Assembly: GCA_905215675.1 (NCBI GenBank)
Contig: CAJMRA010000103.1
Location: 1 to 7,969, forward strand
Length of the DNA: 7,969 bases
Direction of reading: 5' to 3'
Source of the DNA: an uncultured bacterium
Lineage (GTDB): Bacteria > Desulfobacterota > Desulfovibrionia > Desulfovibrionales > Desulfovibrionaceae
The notes below the pieces were generated by a model. The model saw only the letters and a program-made list of their open reading frames with translations, had not been told where the DNA came from and did not search any database. Numbering within the stretch: the stretch's first letter is position 1; every line of letters starts with the position of its first letter. The translations under genes and the position numbers were made by a program. Positions 1-6,276 of the stretch are shown here, piece by piece.

Positions 1-39
1 GGGGGGTCCCCTCCCCCTGAATCTCAACCCTCAACCCAT

Positions 40-59
40 TTCAAAGATAAAACGCTCTA
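40..59 (-). repeat. Truncated copy of the TAGAGC repeat at the end of nadB
   Basis: Read on the minus strand, the first 20 bases from the nadB stop codon match the left half of the full copy at 7900 at 18 of 20 positions (TAGAGCG, then a T-rich stretch, then CTTTGAA). Beyond this the sequence diverges, so the right half of the hairpin (TGAAACGC) is absent. The remaining bases to the window edge carry a short GGGTTGA direct repeat and a G/C-run dyad, with no convincing terminator. Confidence 0.7.
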
Positions 60-1664
60 ATCCACGCGATGATGGCAGCCGAGGCTCTGGCGGTTGCGCA
101 TGGCCGCTTGGGTGATGACGTAGGCCGTCTGGGAACCGTGGAAGAGATCCACGAGCGGGCGGGAAATGCGCGTGCGCTTGTAGAAATCGTGGATATGGCG
201 CACGAGGTCGCGCAGATCCTCGAAGGCGCGGCGCAGTCGCGCGGTGCTGCGGGAAATGCCGACGTAGTTCCACATGGTCGAGCGGATATTGGCCCAGTCC
301 TGCGCCACAAGCGCGGGGTCGTCGTGGCGTTCGTCGCCTTCGTGCATCCATTCGGGAATGGCCGCGAAAAGCGCGGAGGGCACGGGATGGGTACGGCAGC
401 GGGCGGTCAGATCCCGGCCGCAGCTCACGCCCCAGACAAGGCCCTCAAGCAGCGAGGTGCTGGCCAGCCGGTTTGCGCCGTGCAGGCCCGTGCAGGCGCA
501 TTCGCCGATGGCGTAAAGGCCGGGCATGGAGGTCCGCCCCCGGAAGTCGGCAAGCACGCCGCCGCAGAAGTAATGGGCGGCCGGCACGACGGGGATGGGT
601 TCCTTGCGGATGTCGATGCCCGCTTCCTTGCACTGGTTGAAGACCGTGGGGAAGCGGGTGGGCAGGTCCTGTTCCACGCGGGTGGCGTCAAGATAGAGGC
701 AGTGCGCGCCGTTGTGGAGCATTTCCTCCATCATGGCCTGCGCCACGATGTCGCGGGGCGCCAGATCGCCGCGCGGATCGTGCCGTTCCATGAAGGGCTT
801 GCCGGAACCGTCCAGCAGGCGCGCGCCTTCGCCGCGCATGGCTTCGGTAATGAGGGGCCGCCGGTGGCTGCGCTCTTCATAGAAGGCCGTGGGATGGAAC
901 TGCATGAATTCAAGGTTGGCAAGGGAGACGCCCGCGCGGAACGCCATGGAGATGGCCGTGCCCACGCAGGCCGGGGCATTGGTGGAATGCAGGAAAACCT
1001 GCCCCACGCCGCCGGTGGCCAGCACCGTCCAGTCGGCAAGAATGGTTTCCGGGCTGCCGTTGTATTCGTTGAGAACATACGCGCCCAGACAGCGGTTTTC
1101 CACGCCGTAGCGGTATTGGGAGCTTTTGGCGTGGTGATGGCTGGTCAGCAGGTCGATGGCGGAACGGCGGAACAGGCAGGTGATGCGGGGATGGGCCGTG
1201 ACCTGTGCCATGAGGGCGTCCATGATGGCCCGTCCCGAATAATCCGCGCAATGGAGAATGCGCGGTCTGCCGTGGCCGCCTTCGCGGGTGAGATTGAAGC
1301 TGCCGTCGGCATTCTTGTCGAACTGCACGCCCGCCCGCTGCACCAGCATTTCGTCGATGCAGACGGGGCCGTTCTTGCACAGGTAGTGCACGGCCTTGCG
1401 GTAGTTGTAGTCGTGTCCGGCCACAAGGATGTCGTGCGCCAGGGCGCGCGCTTCGTCGGCGGGGGGAATGTCGGCCGCCTTGTAGATGATGCCGCCCTGC
1501 GCCAGCTCCGAATTGCCTCCCTGCAAATCCTCTCCGGCATTGATCAGCAGGACGTCATTTCCGGCGTCGGCCAGCGTCAGGGCTGCGGTACAACCCGCGA
1601 TGCCCGATCCGATGATAAGAACTTGAGTATGACGACGAACGGCGGAATCCATGCTGTCGACCAT
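57..1664 (-). CDS. nadB: L-aspartate oxidase (NadB)
   Basis: FAD-dependent cytoplasmic enzyme that oxidises L-aspartate to iminoaspartate, the first step of de novo NAD synthesis; the family can use fumarate instead of oxygen, which suits an anaerobe. The 535-residue protein has the usual family length. Visible signatures: dinucleotide-binding GSGIAG at residues 19-24, SELAQGG at 52-58, REGGH at 127-131, QFHPTAFY at 255-262, MRGEGARLL at 276-284, APRDIVA at 302-308 (the Arg corresponds to the catalytic Arg of the family), HYFCGG at 364-369 and the FAD-contacting GECACTGLHGANRLAS at 387-402. An ATG at 1682 lies upstream of the ribosome binding site AAGGAGGT (1676-1669), so the ATG at 1664, four bases after that site, is the better start. 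It is the last gene of nadC-nadA-nadB. The TAG stop (59-57) is also the first three bases of a dispersed repeat. The function is secure; the start is likely. Confidence 0.96.
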   Translation of the reverse strand: MVDSMDSAVRRHTQVLIIGSGIAGCTAALTLADAGNDVLLINAGEDLQGGNSELAQGGIIYKAADIPPADEARALAHDILVAGHDYNYRKAVHYLCKNGPVCIDEMLVQRAGVQFDKNADGSFNLTREGGHGRPRILHCADYSGRAIMDALMAQVTAHPRITCLFRRSAIDLLTSHHHAKSSQYRYGVENRCLGAYVLNEYNGSPETILADWTVLATGGVGQVFLHSTNAPACVGTAISMAFRAGVSLANLEFMQFHPTAFYEERSHRRPLITEAMRGEGARLLDGSGKPFMERHDPRGDLAPRDIVAQAMMEEMLHNGAHCLYLDATRVEQDLPTRFPTVFNQCKEAGIDIRKEPIPVVPAAHYFCGGVLADFRGRTSMPGLYAIGECACTGLHGANRLASTSLLEGLVWGVSCGRDLTARCRTHPVPSALFAAIPEWMHEGDERHDDPALVAQDWANIRSTMWNYVGISRSTARLRRAFEDLRDLVRHIHDFYKRTRISRPLVDLFHGSQTAYVITQAAMRNRQSLGCHHRVD

Positions 1665-1668
1665 GCCG

Positions 1669-1676
1669 ACCTCCTT
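1669..1676 (-). promoter_or_regulatory. nadB ribosome binding site (decides the start)
   Basis: AAGGAGGT on the minus strand, fully complementary to the 16S rRNA tail, ends four bases before the ATG at 1664. An upstream ATG at 1682 would place this site inside the coding region, so it argues for the shorter protein. Confidence 0.8.
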
Positions 1677-1760
1677 TTTCATGGGGTTTCATTGAGAGAC
1701 GCCTTGCGGAGGGGCGCTGCGTTCCGTCGACGGCGGCGCGGCGCGTCCGGGCGCAAAAGG

Positions 1761-1778
1761 CAGGGCGACGGGGCCCTG
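1761..1778 (-). terminator. Weak terminator-like hairpin in the nadA-nadB gap
   Basis: On the minus strand CAGGGC pairs with GCCCTG across a six-base loop, then CCTTTTGCG follows. The stem is only six pairs and the U-run is four, so it would be at most a leaky terminator or attenuator ahead of nadB. Confidence 0.3.
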
Positions 1779-1809
1779 TATCGGATTTTCGGGGAGAGAA
1801 GCGGGGCGC

Positions 1810-1833
1810 CCGGGGGGAGGAATCTCCCCCCGG
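1810..1833 (-). other. Strong intercistronic hairpin downstream of nadA
   Basis: A perfect 10-bp inverted repeat, CCGGGGGGAG and CTCCCCCCGG, with a four-base loop, begins 15 bases after the nadA stop. On the minus strand the T-run (CTCTTTTTCC) precedes the stem instead of following it, so it does not have the layout of an intrinsic terminator in the nad direction. On the plus strand A's rather than T's follow. An RNA-stability or processing hairpin that uncouples nadB from nadA is an inference. Confidence 0.6.
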
Positions 1834-1848
1834 AAAAAGAGCGCATGT

Positions 1849-2901
1849 TCAGCTGCAGGCGCGCAGCATGCGATCGAGCGTGGCGCGGGCGGGAGCGGCA
1901 AGGGCGGGATCGACGCGCAGGGGAGCGGCGCTGCCGTTTTCCACGGCAGTCAGGGTGTCGCGCAGATGACGGAGCGTGATTTTTGCCATGTCGGGACAGA
2001 GGGCTTCCGGGGCCAGCGGCACGATCCGGCAGCGATCGGCAAAGCGGGCCGCCAGACGGTTGACCAGATTTATTTCCGTGCCCACCACGAAAACGGGCGG
2101 CGTCGCCTCGGCGGCGAGGCGTTCGGCTTCCTTGATGAGATAGGACGTGGAACCGTTGCCGTCGCAGGCGTCGATGAGGGCGGGGGCGCATTCGGGGTGG
2201 GCGGCCACGATGCAGCCGGGATGGGCGGCCCGCGCCCGGCTTACGGCGTCGGCGGGAATGGCGTCATGAATGGGACAGCAGCCGGGCCAGAGCAGCAGGC
2301 GACGCCGCAGCCCGGGATTTGCCTCCTCTCCGGCGGCAAGACCGCGATCGTCCAGCGCAAGCGTATGCTGATCCTCTTCGGGGATGCCCAGTCGGCGGGC
2401 CGTATTGCGTCCCAGATTGCGATCCGGCAGGAAGAGCACGCCGTCGCCCTGTTCCAGGGCCCAGCGCAGCATGGCGGGGGCGTTGGCCGACGTGCAGACG
2501 GCGCCGCCGAATTCGCGCACCACGGCCTTGAGGGCCAGCGTCGTATTGACATAGGCCAGCGGCGTGACGTTCCGGCCGAGAGCGCGCAGCCGTTCAAGGA
2601 CGGCGCGGGCCTGCGCGGCGGGAGCCATGCGCGCCATTTCGCAGTCGGCGTCGGGAGCGGGCACATGGACGGACTGCTGCGGCGAGGCCAGCAGGGCGGC
2701 GGATTCCCCCATGAAATGCACGCCGCAGAAAATGATGTGACGCGCGCGGATGTCGGGCACGCGCCGGGCCAGTTCGAGGGAGTCGCCGGTCACGTCGCAG
2801 AAGGCGACGACGGCATCGTTCTGATAGTGATGTCCCATGATGCACACGGCGTCGCCCAGGCGACGCCGGAGCGCCGCGATTTCGTCAACAAGCTGCTCCA
2901 T
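1849..2901 (-). CDS. nadA: Quinolinate synthase (NadA)
   Basis: [4Fe-4S] enzyme that condenses iminoaspartate with dihydroxyacetone phosphate to quinolinate. The 350-residue protein has the three cluster cysteines in their family contexts: C136 (GGAVCTSANAP), C209 (WPGCCPIHD, the W-x-G-x-C-x-x-H motif) and C302 (LCPDMAKIT). GHHYQ at 23-27, GVHFMGES at 60-67, AYVNTT at 116-121, HPEC at 235-238 and GTE at 274-276 also match the family. Two starts are possible. The ATG at 2901 lies nine bases after AAGGA and is preferred. The ATG at 2907 overlaps the nadC stop as ATGA, only three bases after AAGGA, and would add Met-Ile. Either way translation is closely coupled to nadC. The stop TGA is followed after 15 bases by a 10-bp hairpin. 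Cluster-bound NadA is oxygen sensitive, in line with an anaerobic host. Extra cysteines (for example C208 beside C209, and C349 near the end) are present but of unknown meaning. Confidence 0.96.
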   Translation of the reverse strand: MEQLVDEIAALRRRLGDAVCIMGHHYQNDAVVAFCDVTGDSLELARRVPDIRARHIIFCGVHFMGESAALLASPQQSVHVPAPDADCEMARMAPAAQARAVLERLRALGRNVTPLAYVNTTLALKAVVREFGGAVCTSANAPAMLRWALEQGDGVLFLPDRNLGRNTARRLGIPEEDQHTLALDDRGLAAGEEANPGLRRRLLLWPGCCPIHDAIPADAVSRARAAHPGCIVAAHPECAPALIDACDGNGSTSYLIKEAERLAAEATPPVFVVGTEINLVNRLAARFADRCRIVPLAPEALCPDMAKITLRHLRDTLTAVENGSAAPLRVDPALAAPARATLDRMLRACS

Positions 2902-2903
2902 GA

Positions 2904-3803
2904 TCATTTGTCCTTGTGGGCGTCGTGAGCCGCCTCGGATTCCAGCGTCATGCTGAAATCGGCGGCCACGGCAGAGTGGGTGAGACGACCGACGGAAATG
3001 AAGTCGGGCCGACGGGGACCGGTAAGGGCAATGGCCCGGATGGTTTCCAGACGGACGCCGCCGCTGACTTCGGTTTCCACGTCCGGCGGCGTCAGCGCCA
3101 GGGCCTGCGAGAGCAGGGGGGCGTCCATGTTGTCCATCATGATGCGATCTGCTCCGGCCTCCAGCGCGGCGCGCACATGTTCCAGCGTACGGCATTCCAC
3201 TTCAATGGGCGGGCAGGGGTTGTAGCGTTCCCGCAGCCGTCGCACCGCCGCGCCGATGGAACCGGCGGCGTCGATGTGGTTGTCCTTGAGCATGAGCATT
3301 TCGACGAGGTTCTTGCGATGATTACAGCCGCCGCCGATCTGTACGGCGTATTTTTCCGGCCAGCGCAGACCCGGCGTCGTCTTGCGGGTGTCGAGCAGGC
3401 GCACGCCCGTGCCTTCGAGTTCGCGTACATAGCGGGCCGTCAGGTTGGCGATACCCGAAAGATGGGTGATGAAATTGAGAATGACGCGCTCGGCGCGCAG
3501 CAGAAGCACGGCGGGACCGTACAGACGGGCGACGGTCGTCATGGCGGGTACCCGCGCGCCTTCCTCCACATCCGCCGTCCAGCTTGCGCCGCCGCCCAGG
3601 GCGTCGATGACTTCCGGGATGACGGGCAGGCCGACGACGAGGGTCGGTTCCTTGGCCCGGATGACGGCGCGCATGGGCGCGTCGGGCGGGAAGAGCCCCT
3701 CCGCCGTCAGATCGGGACCGTCCTCGTCAAGCGCCAGACGGATGGAGCGACGCAGCAGCGTCAGACCTTCAGCAGTAAAAAATTGCGACCATGAACGGGA
3801 CAT
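2904..3803 (-). CDS. nadC: Nicotinate-nucleotide pyrophosphorylase, carboxylating (NadC)
   Basis: Quinolinate phosphoribosyltransferase: converts quinolinate and PRPP to nicotinate mononucleotide, CO2 and pyrophosphate in the cytoplasm, the third step of de novo NAD synthesis. The 299-residue protein is full length. Family signatures in order: AERVILNFITHLSGIA at 104-119, DTRKTTPGLR at 138-147, the GGGCNHRKNL stretch at 157-166 (substrate-phosphate contacts), LKDNHI at 172-177 with the catalytic Lys at 173, EVEC at 201-204, MMDNM at 222-226 and EVSGG at 245-249. The start at 3803 is seven bases after AGGA (3814-3811); an in-frame ATG at 3851 lies inside the leader hairpin and has no ribosome binding site. 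It is the first gene of the nad operon and is divergent from mgtE. Its TGA stop overlaps or abuts the nadA start. I see no damage, and the identity is secure. Confidence 0.96.
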   Translation of the reverse strand: MSRSWSQFFTAEGLTLLRRSIRLALDEDGPDLTAEGLFPPDAPMRAVIRAKEPTLVVGLPVIPEVIDALGGGASWTADVEEGARVPAMTTVARLYGPAVLLLRAERVILNFITHLSGIANLTARYVRELEGTGVRLLDTRKTTPGLRWPEKYAVQIGGGCNHRKNLVEMLMLKDNHIDAAGSIGAAVRRLRERYNPCPPIEVECRTLEHVRAALEAGADRIMMDNMDAPLLSQALALTPPDVETEVSGGVRLETIRAIALTGPRRPDFISVGRLTHSAVAADFSMTLESEAAHDAHKDK

Positions 3804-3830
3804 TGCTTGTTCCTGAAAAAAGTGCGTGCT

Positions 3831-3860
3831 ACAACCCCTTGCGGACTGCAAGGGGCTTGT
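3831..3860 (-). promoter_or_regulatory. Leader hairpin upstream of nadC
   Basis: An 8-bp perfect inverted repeat (3835-3842 CCCCTTGC, 3848-3855 GCAAGGGG, five-base loop) is extended by ACAA/TTGT with a one-base bulge. If the promoter at 3874-3902 is correct it lies near the 5' end of the nadC mRNA, about 27 bases before the start codon. A T6 run follows only nine bases after the extended stem, which is too far for a standard terminator. It could be a stabilising 5' hairpin or a protein site. Confidence 0.5.
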
Positions 3861-3866
3861 CTTCCG

Positions 3867-3880
3867 TTATCTGTAGATAA
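3867..3880. promoter_or_regulatory. Palindromic operator-like site in the nadC/mgtE divergent region
   Basis: TTATCTGTAGATAA is a 6+2+6 perfect inverted repeat in otherwise GC-rich DNA. It overlaps the candidate nadC -10 element, as a repressor site would. I do not recognise the motif as that of a known NAD regulator (NadR, NiaR, NrtR or NadQ), and no regulator gene for NAD is in the window. Confidence 0.45.
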
Positions 3881-3902
3881 AAGCACAGTCACGGCGCGTC
3901 AA
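3874..3902 (-). promoter_or_regulatory. Candidate nadC promoter
   Basis: On the minus strand TTGACG (3902-3897, five of six to the sigma70 -35 consensus) is followed after 17 bases by TATCTA (3879-3874, three of six to the -10 consensus). The -10 lies within the TTATCT palindrome. The start site would be near 3867, giving a leader of about 64 bases. No equally good promoter for mgtE was found in the rest of the 162-base gap. Confidence 0.45.
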
Positions 3903-3965
3903 GCTGTGGGCTGTTTTTCACAACTGCGGTTCCCGCAAGGGGCCGTCGAAGCTGCGAGGTGCCCA

Positions 3966-5327
3966 ATGGAGGAAAAACGCGTGACCGGTATCGCGCCGGA
4001 CAAGGGCGATGAGAACCGTGGTCTTTCCATCCCCCCGCAGTGCCGGGAGGCGGGAGATGAAGCCGAATTCGTCCACCCCGCCGACATGGCCGATCATCTG
4101 GAAAATCTGACGCTGGAAAAACAGGTGTGCGCCCTGCGGCATATGCCGACGGAAGACGCCGCCGAGGCTCTGGCCGAGCTGGATGAGAACGTGGCCGTGG
4201 ACGTGCTCGAAAATCTCGATGCCGACGTGGCCGCCCAGATTATTGCGGAAATGGCGCCGGACGACGCCGCCGACGTGCTGGACGAGCTGGACGAGGAGCA
4301 CCGGGACGTGCTGCTCAACCATCTCAACCGCGAAGATTCCGAAGAGCTGCGCAATCTGCTCAACTTCGATCCCGATTCCGCCGCGGGCATCATGAATACC
4401 GAACTGATCCTGCTGGAAGAGGACTGGACGGCGGATCAGGCCATCGCCCACATACGCAGCCAGATGGAGGAAAAGGAAAGTCCCTATTACGGCTATGTGG
4501 TGGACAGGGGCGACAAGCTCGTGGGGGTGCTGTCCCTGCGCGATCTCATGCTGGCGCGTCCCGGCTCCATCGTGGGCGAGGCCGTGGCCGGGCGCAAGCT
4601 GATCACCGTGCGCTACGACATGGAAAAGGGCGACGTGGCCAACCTGTTGTCGCATTACAATTTCATGGCCCTGCCGGTTGTCGATTATCAGGGGCACATC
4701 ATGGGCGTGGTGACCTATGACGACATCATGGACATTATCCACGACGAGGCCAGCGCGGACATGCTCGGCATGGTGGGCGCGGACCCGGAAGAAAGCGTGG
4801 ATACGCCGTGGGCCGAAAGCGTGCGCAAGCGGCTTCCCTGGCTGGTGGTCAACATGTTCAATTCCGCCATTTCCGCATCGGTGGTCTACATGTTCGAGGG
4901 CAGCATAGCCCAGATGGCGGCCCTGGCCGTGCTGATGCCCATGGTGGCCAATCAGGCGGGCAATACGGGGCAGCAGGCGCTGGCCGTCATGATTCGCCAG
5001 CTGGCGACGGATCGTTTCGACGCCCGCAAGTCCTGGCTGGCCGTGCTGCGGGAAGCCAAGATCGGCATGGTGACGGGATGCTTCATGGCCGTTCTTGCCT
5101 TTGCGGGCGCGTGGATATTCACGCGCAATCCGATGGTGGGGGCGGTCATGGGCGGGGCCCTGCTCTGCGACATGCTGCTCGGCGCCGTGGCCGGAGGCTC
5201 CATTCCACTGGTCTTCCGCGCCCTGGGCCGCGATCCGGCCCAGGCGTCCAGCATCTTTCTGACCACCATCACCGACGGCTGCGGTTTCTTCATTTTTCTG
5301 GGCATGGCGTCGTTGCTGATCCTCTGA
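3966..5327 (+). CDS. mgtE: MgtE-family magnesium channel/transporter
   Basis: Inner-membrane Mg2+ channel of 453 residues, close to the length of well-studied MgtE proteins. Domain order is standard: an acidic N-terminal helical domain (about 40-140, with repeated DDAADVLDELDEE-like stretches that in the family bind Mg2+), two CBS domains (about 145-200 and 205-262), a connecting plug helix (about 262-288) and a membrane part (about 291-453) with five helices. The pore motif PMVANQAGNTGQQ lies at 325-337. The selectivity Asp of the family is D437 in FLTTITDGCG. The ATG at 3966 follows AGGTG by four bases. An in-frame GTG at 3981 follows GGAGG by eight bases and would shorten the protein by five residues. 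A response regulator gene begins 14 bases after the stop, so the two are probably cotranscribed. In this family Mg2+ binding to the cytoplasmic domains closes the pore; whether expression is also Mg2+-controlled cannot be read here. Confidence 0.95.
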   Translation: MEEKRVTGIAPDKGDENRGLSIPPQCREAGDEAEFVHPADMADHLENLTLEKQVCALRHMPTEDAAEALAELDENVAVDVLENLDADVAAQIIAEMAPDDAADVLDELDEEHRDVLLNHLNREDSEELRNLLNFDPDSAAGIMNTELILLEEDWTADQAIAHIRSQMEEKESPYYGYVVDRGDKLVGVLSLRDLMLARPGSIVGEAVAGRKLITVRYDMEKGDVANLLSHYNFMALPVVDYQGHIMGVVTYDDIMDIIHDEASADMLGMVGADPEESVDTPWAESVRKRLPWLVVNMFNSAISASVVYMFEGSIAQMAALAVLMPMVANQAGNTGQQALAVMIRQLATDRFDARKSWLAVLREAKIGMVTGCFMAVLAFAGAWIFTRNPMVGAVMGGALLCDMLLGAVAGGSIPLVFRALGRDPAQASSIFLTTITDGCGFFIFLGMASLLIL

Positions 5328-5341
5328 GGGAGAAGGGCCTC

Positions 5342-6010
5342 ATGGATTCCCTGTGCCGCATCGTGCTGGCCGACGATCACAAGCTGCTCATGGAGGGCGT
5401 GCGCAGTCTTCTTGCTCCCTATCCCGAACTGCGCGTGGAAGGCATGGCCGCCGACGGCGAAGAGGCCGTGGCCCTGACGGCTTCCCTTGCGCCGCATCTG
5501 CTGATCATGGATCTTTCCATGCCGCGCATGGACGGGGTGGAAGCCGCGCGCGCCGCACGGGAGGTTTCGCCGCGTACGCGCATCATCATTTATACGGGGC
5601 ATGAGGACGGGCGACGGCTGCCCGAACTCGTGCACGCGGGTGTCATGGCGGTCGTACGCAAGAGCGCGCCGCCGCGCGCCCTGCTGGACGCCATTGCCTG
5701 CGTGCGCCGGGGAGAAACCTTTCTGGAGGCCTGCGATCCCGGCGGCATCATGGCGGGCATGCTGCGCCGCAACGCCCGCGGAGAGGAGGAAAGGGAGCGC
5801 GGGCCGGACCTTTCCGTCCTTTCGCCCCGGGAAAAGGAGATATTTCGCCGTCTTGCCGAGGGAGACAGCGTGCGCGGCATTGCCGACGCCCTGTCCATCA
5901 GTCCCAAGACCGTGGAAAGCCACAAGTACAATCTGCTGACCAAGCTCAAGGCGTCGTCCGTCGGCGATCTCATCAAGATTGCCATCCGCTGCGGCGTGCT
6001 GAAGCTGTAG
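5342..6010 (+). CDS. NarL/FixJ-family response regulator transcription factor
   Basis: Two-component response regulator of 222 residues. The receiver domain (about 5-118) has acidic D11/D12, phosphoacceptor D57 in LLIMDLSMPRMDG, switch Thr at 85 (IIIYTGH) and the conserved Lys at 107 (VVRKSAPP). After a charged linker (about 142-157, RGEEERERG) comes a LuxR-type helix-turn-helix at about 158-222: LSPREKEIFRRLAEG, then the SISPKTVESHKYNLLTKL recognition region. All phosphotransfer residues are present, so it should be phosphorylated, but no histidine kinase is encoded in the window. The start at 5342 has a purine-rich ribosome binding site (AGAAGGG, 5331-5337) four bases upstream. It lies 14 bases after mgtE, so it probably shares that transcript, and it ends in a TAG that begins a repeat and precedes a terminator. 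Its target genes are unknown; mgtE itself or the nearby permease are possible but unsupported. Confidence 0.93.
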   Translation: MDSLCRIVLADDHKLLMEGVRSLLAPYPELRVEGMAADGEEAVALTASLAPHLLIMDLSMPRMDGVEAARAAREVSPRTRIIIYTGHEDGRRLPELVHAGVMAVVRKSAPPRALLDAIACVRRGETFLEACDPGGIMAGMLRRNARGEEERERGPDLSVLSPREKEIFRRLAEGDSVRGIADALSISPKTVESHKYNLLTKLKASSVGDLIKIAIRCGVLKL

Positions 6011-6051
6011 AGCGTGTCACCTTTGAACAAGGTGAAACGCGAGGCGGCGGC
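6008..6051 (+). repeat. Full copy of the TAGAGC repeat after the response regulator
   Basis: Starts at the TAG stop codon and matches the copy at 7900-7943 at 40 of 44 bases. Bases 6012-6040 fold into a 29-base hairpin: GCGT pairs with ACGC, then after one mismatch TCACCTT pairs with AAGGTGA around the loop TGAAC. The last part, GAGGCGGCGGC, is the 5' arm of the following terminator stem. Confidence 0.8.
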
Positions 6052-6082
6052 CTGCTCCGGCGGGACCGCCGCATTGTTTTTT
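6044..6082 (+). terminator. Intrinsic terminator of the mgtE-response regulator unit
   Basis: GCGGCGG (6044-6050) pairs with CCGCCGC (6066-6072) across a 15-base GC-rich loop that can fold further, and ATTGTTTTTT follows at once. It sits directly after the repeat hairpin and shares its 5' arm with the repeat unit. The rest of the gap to 6276 holds a dyad at 6223-6238 but no gene. Confidence 0.75.
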
Positions 6083-6222
6083 CAAGGGCGAAAGGCTCCA
6101 GCGGACGCCCGTCCCCCGGGGCGGATGAGGGCGACCGGCCGCCGCTCAGGAAAACCCCCAGAAGACATTTTGAAAATCAGTATTCTCCCGATAGTGCCGA
6201 AGCCGCGTTGGGCGTAGCGTTT

Positions 6223-6238
6223 GTTCATCGTAATGAAC
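6223..6238. promoter_or_regulatory. Operator-like dyad upstream of the TauE/SafE permease gene
   Basis: GTTCAT and ATGAAC form a perfect inverted repeat with a four-base centre (CGTA), 38 bases before the start codon. It may be a regulator site or a hairpin in the leader. No convincing -35/-10 pair was found: TTGAAA at 6170 has no good -10 partner at normal spacing. Confidence 0.35.
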
Positions 6239-6276
6239 GCCGCAGGGCAAATGATTGCGGCGAAAGGGGGATACTC

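Noticed and set aside
1..39. Terminator from the G-run and C-run dyad downstream of nadB
   Set aside because: The possible stem is five G-C pairs with no U-run after it on the minus strand, and the window edge cuts the region.
69..1979. A 636-codon open frame on the plus strand opposite nadB
   Set aside because: It is antisense to a gene with every NadB signature. Its translation has low-complexity Gly/Ala/His/Arg-rich composition and no domain. Such shadows are expected in GC-rich DNA.
2908..3195. Upstream extension of the nadA frame into nadC
   Set aside because: The frame is open but overlaps nadC by almost 300 bases. The added residues match nothing in NadA, and a good start exists at 2901 or 2907.
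1966..3794. Long plus-strand open frames opposite nadA and nadC
   Set aside because: They mirror the codon bias of the real genes, have no recognisable domain, and lack a good ribosome binding site.
3804..3965. M-box or other Mg2+ riboswitch upstream of mgtE
   Set aside because: The whole gap is 162 bases and shared with the divergent nadC promoter. I could not build the multi-helix M-box fold, and no terminator or sequestering stem precedes the mgtE start.
3918..4742. A 274-codon minus-strand frame opposite mgtE
   Set aside because: The His/Val/Gly-rich product mirrors mgtE codons; no motif is visible and mgtE is clearly the real gene.
6170..6197. Sigma70 promoter for the permease from TTGAAA
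   Set aside because: No -10 with more than two or three matches lies at 16-18 bases spacing, and a sigma54 GG/GC pair was not found either.
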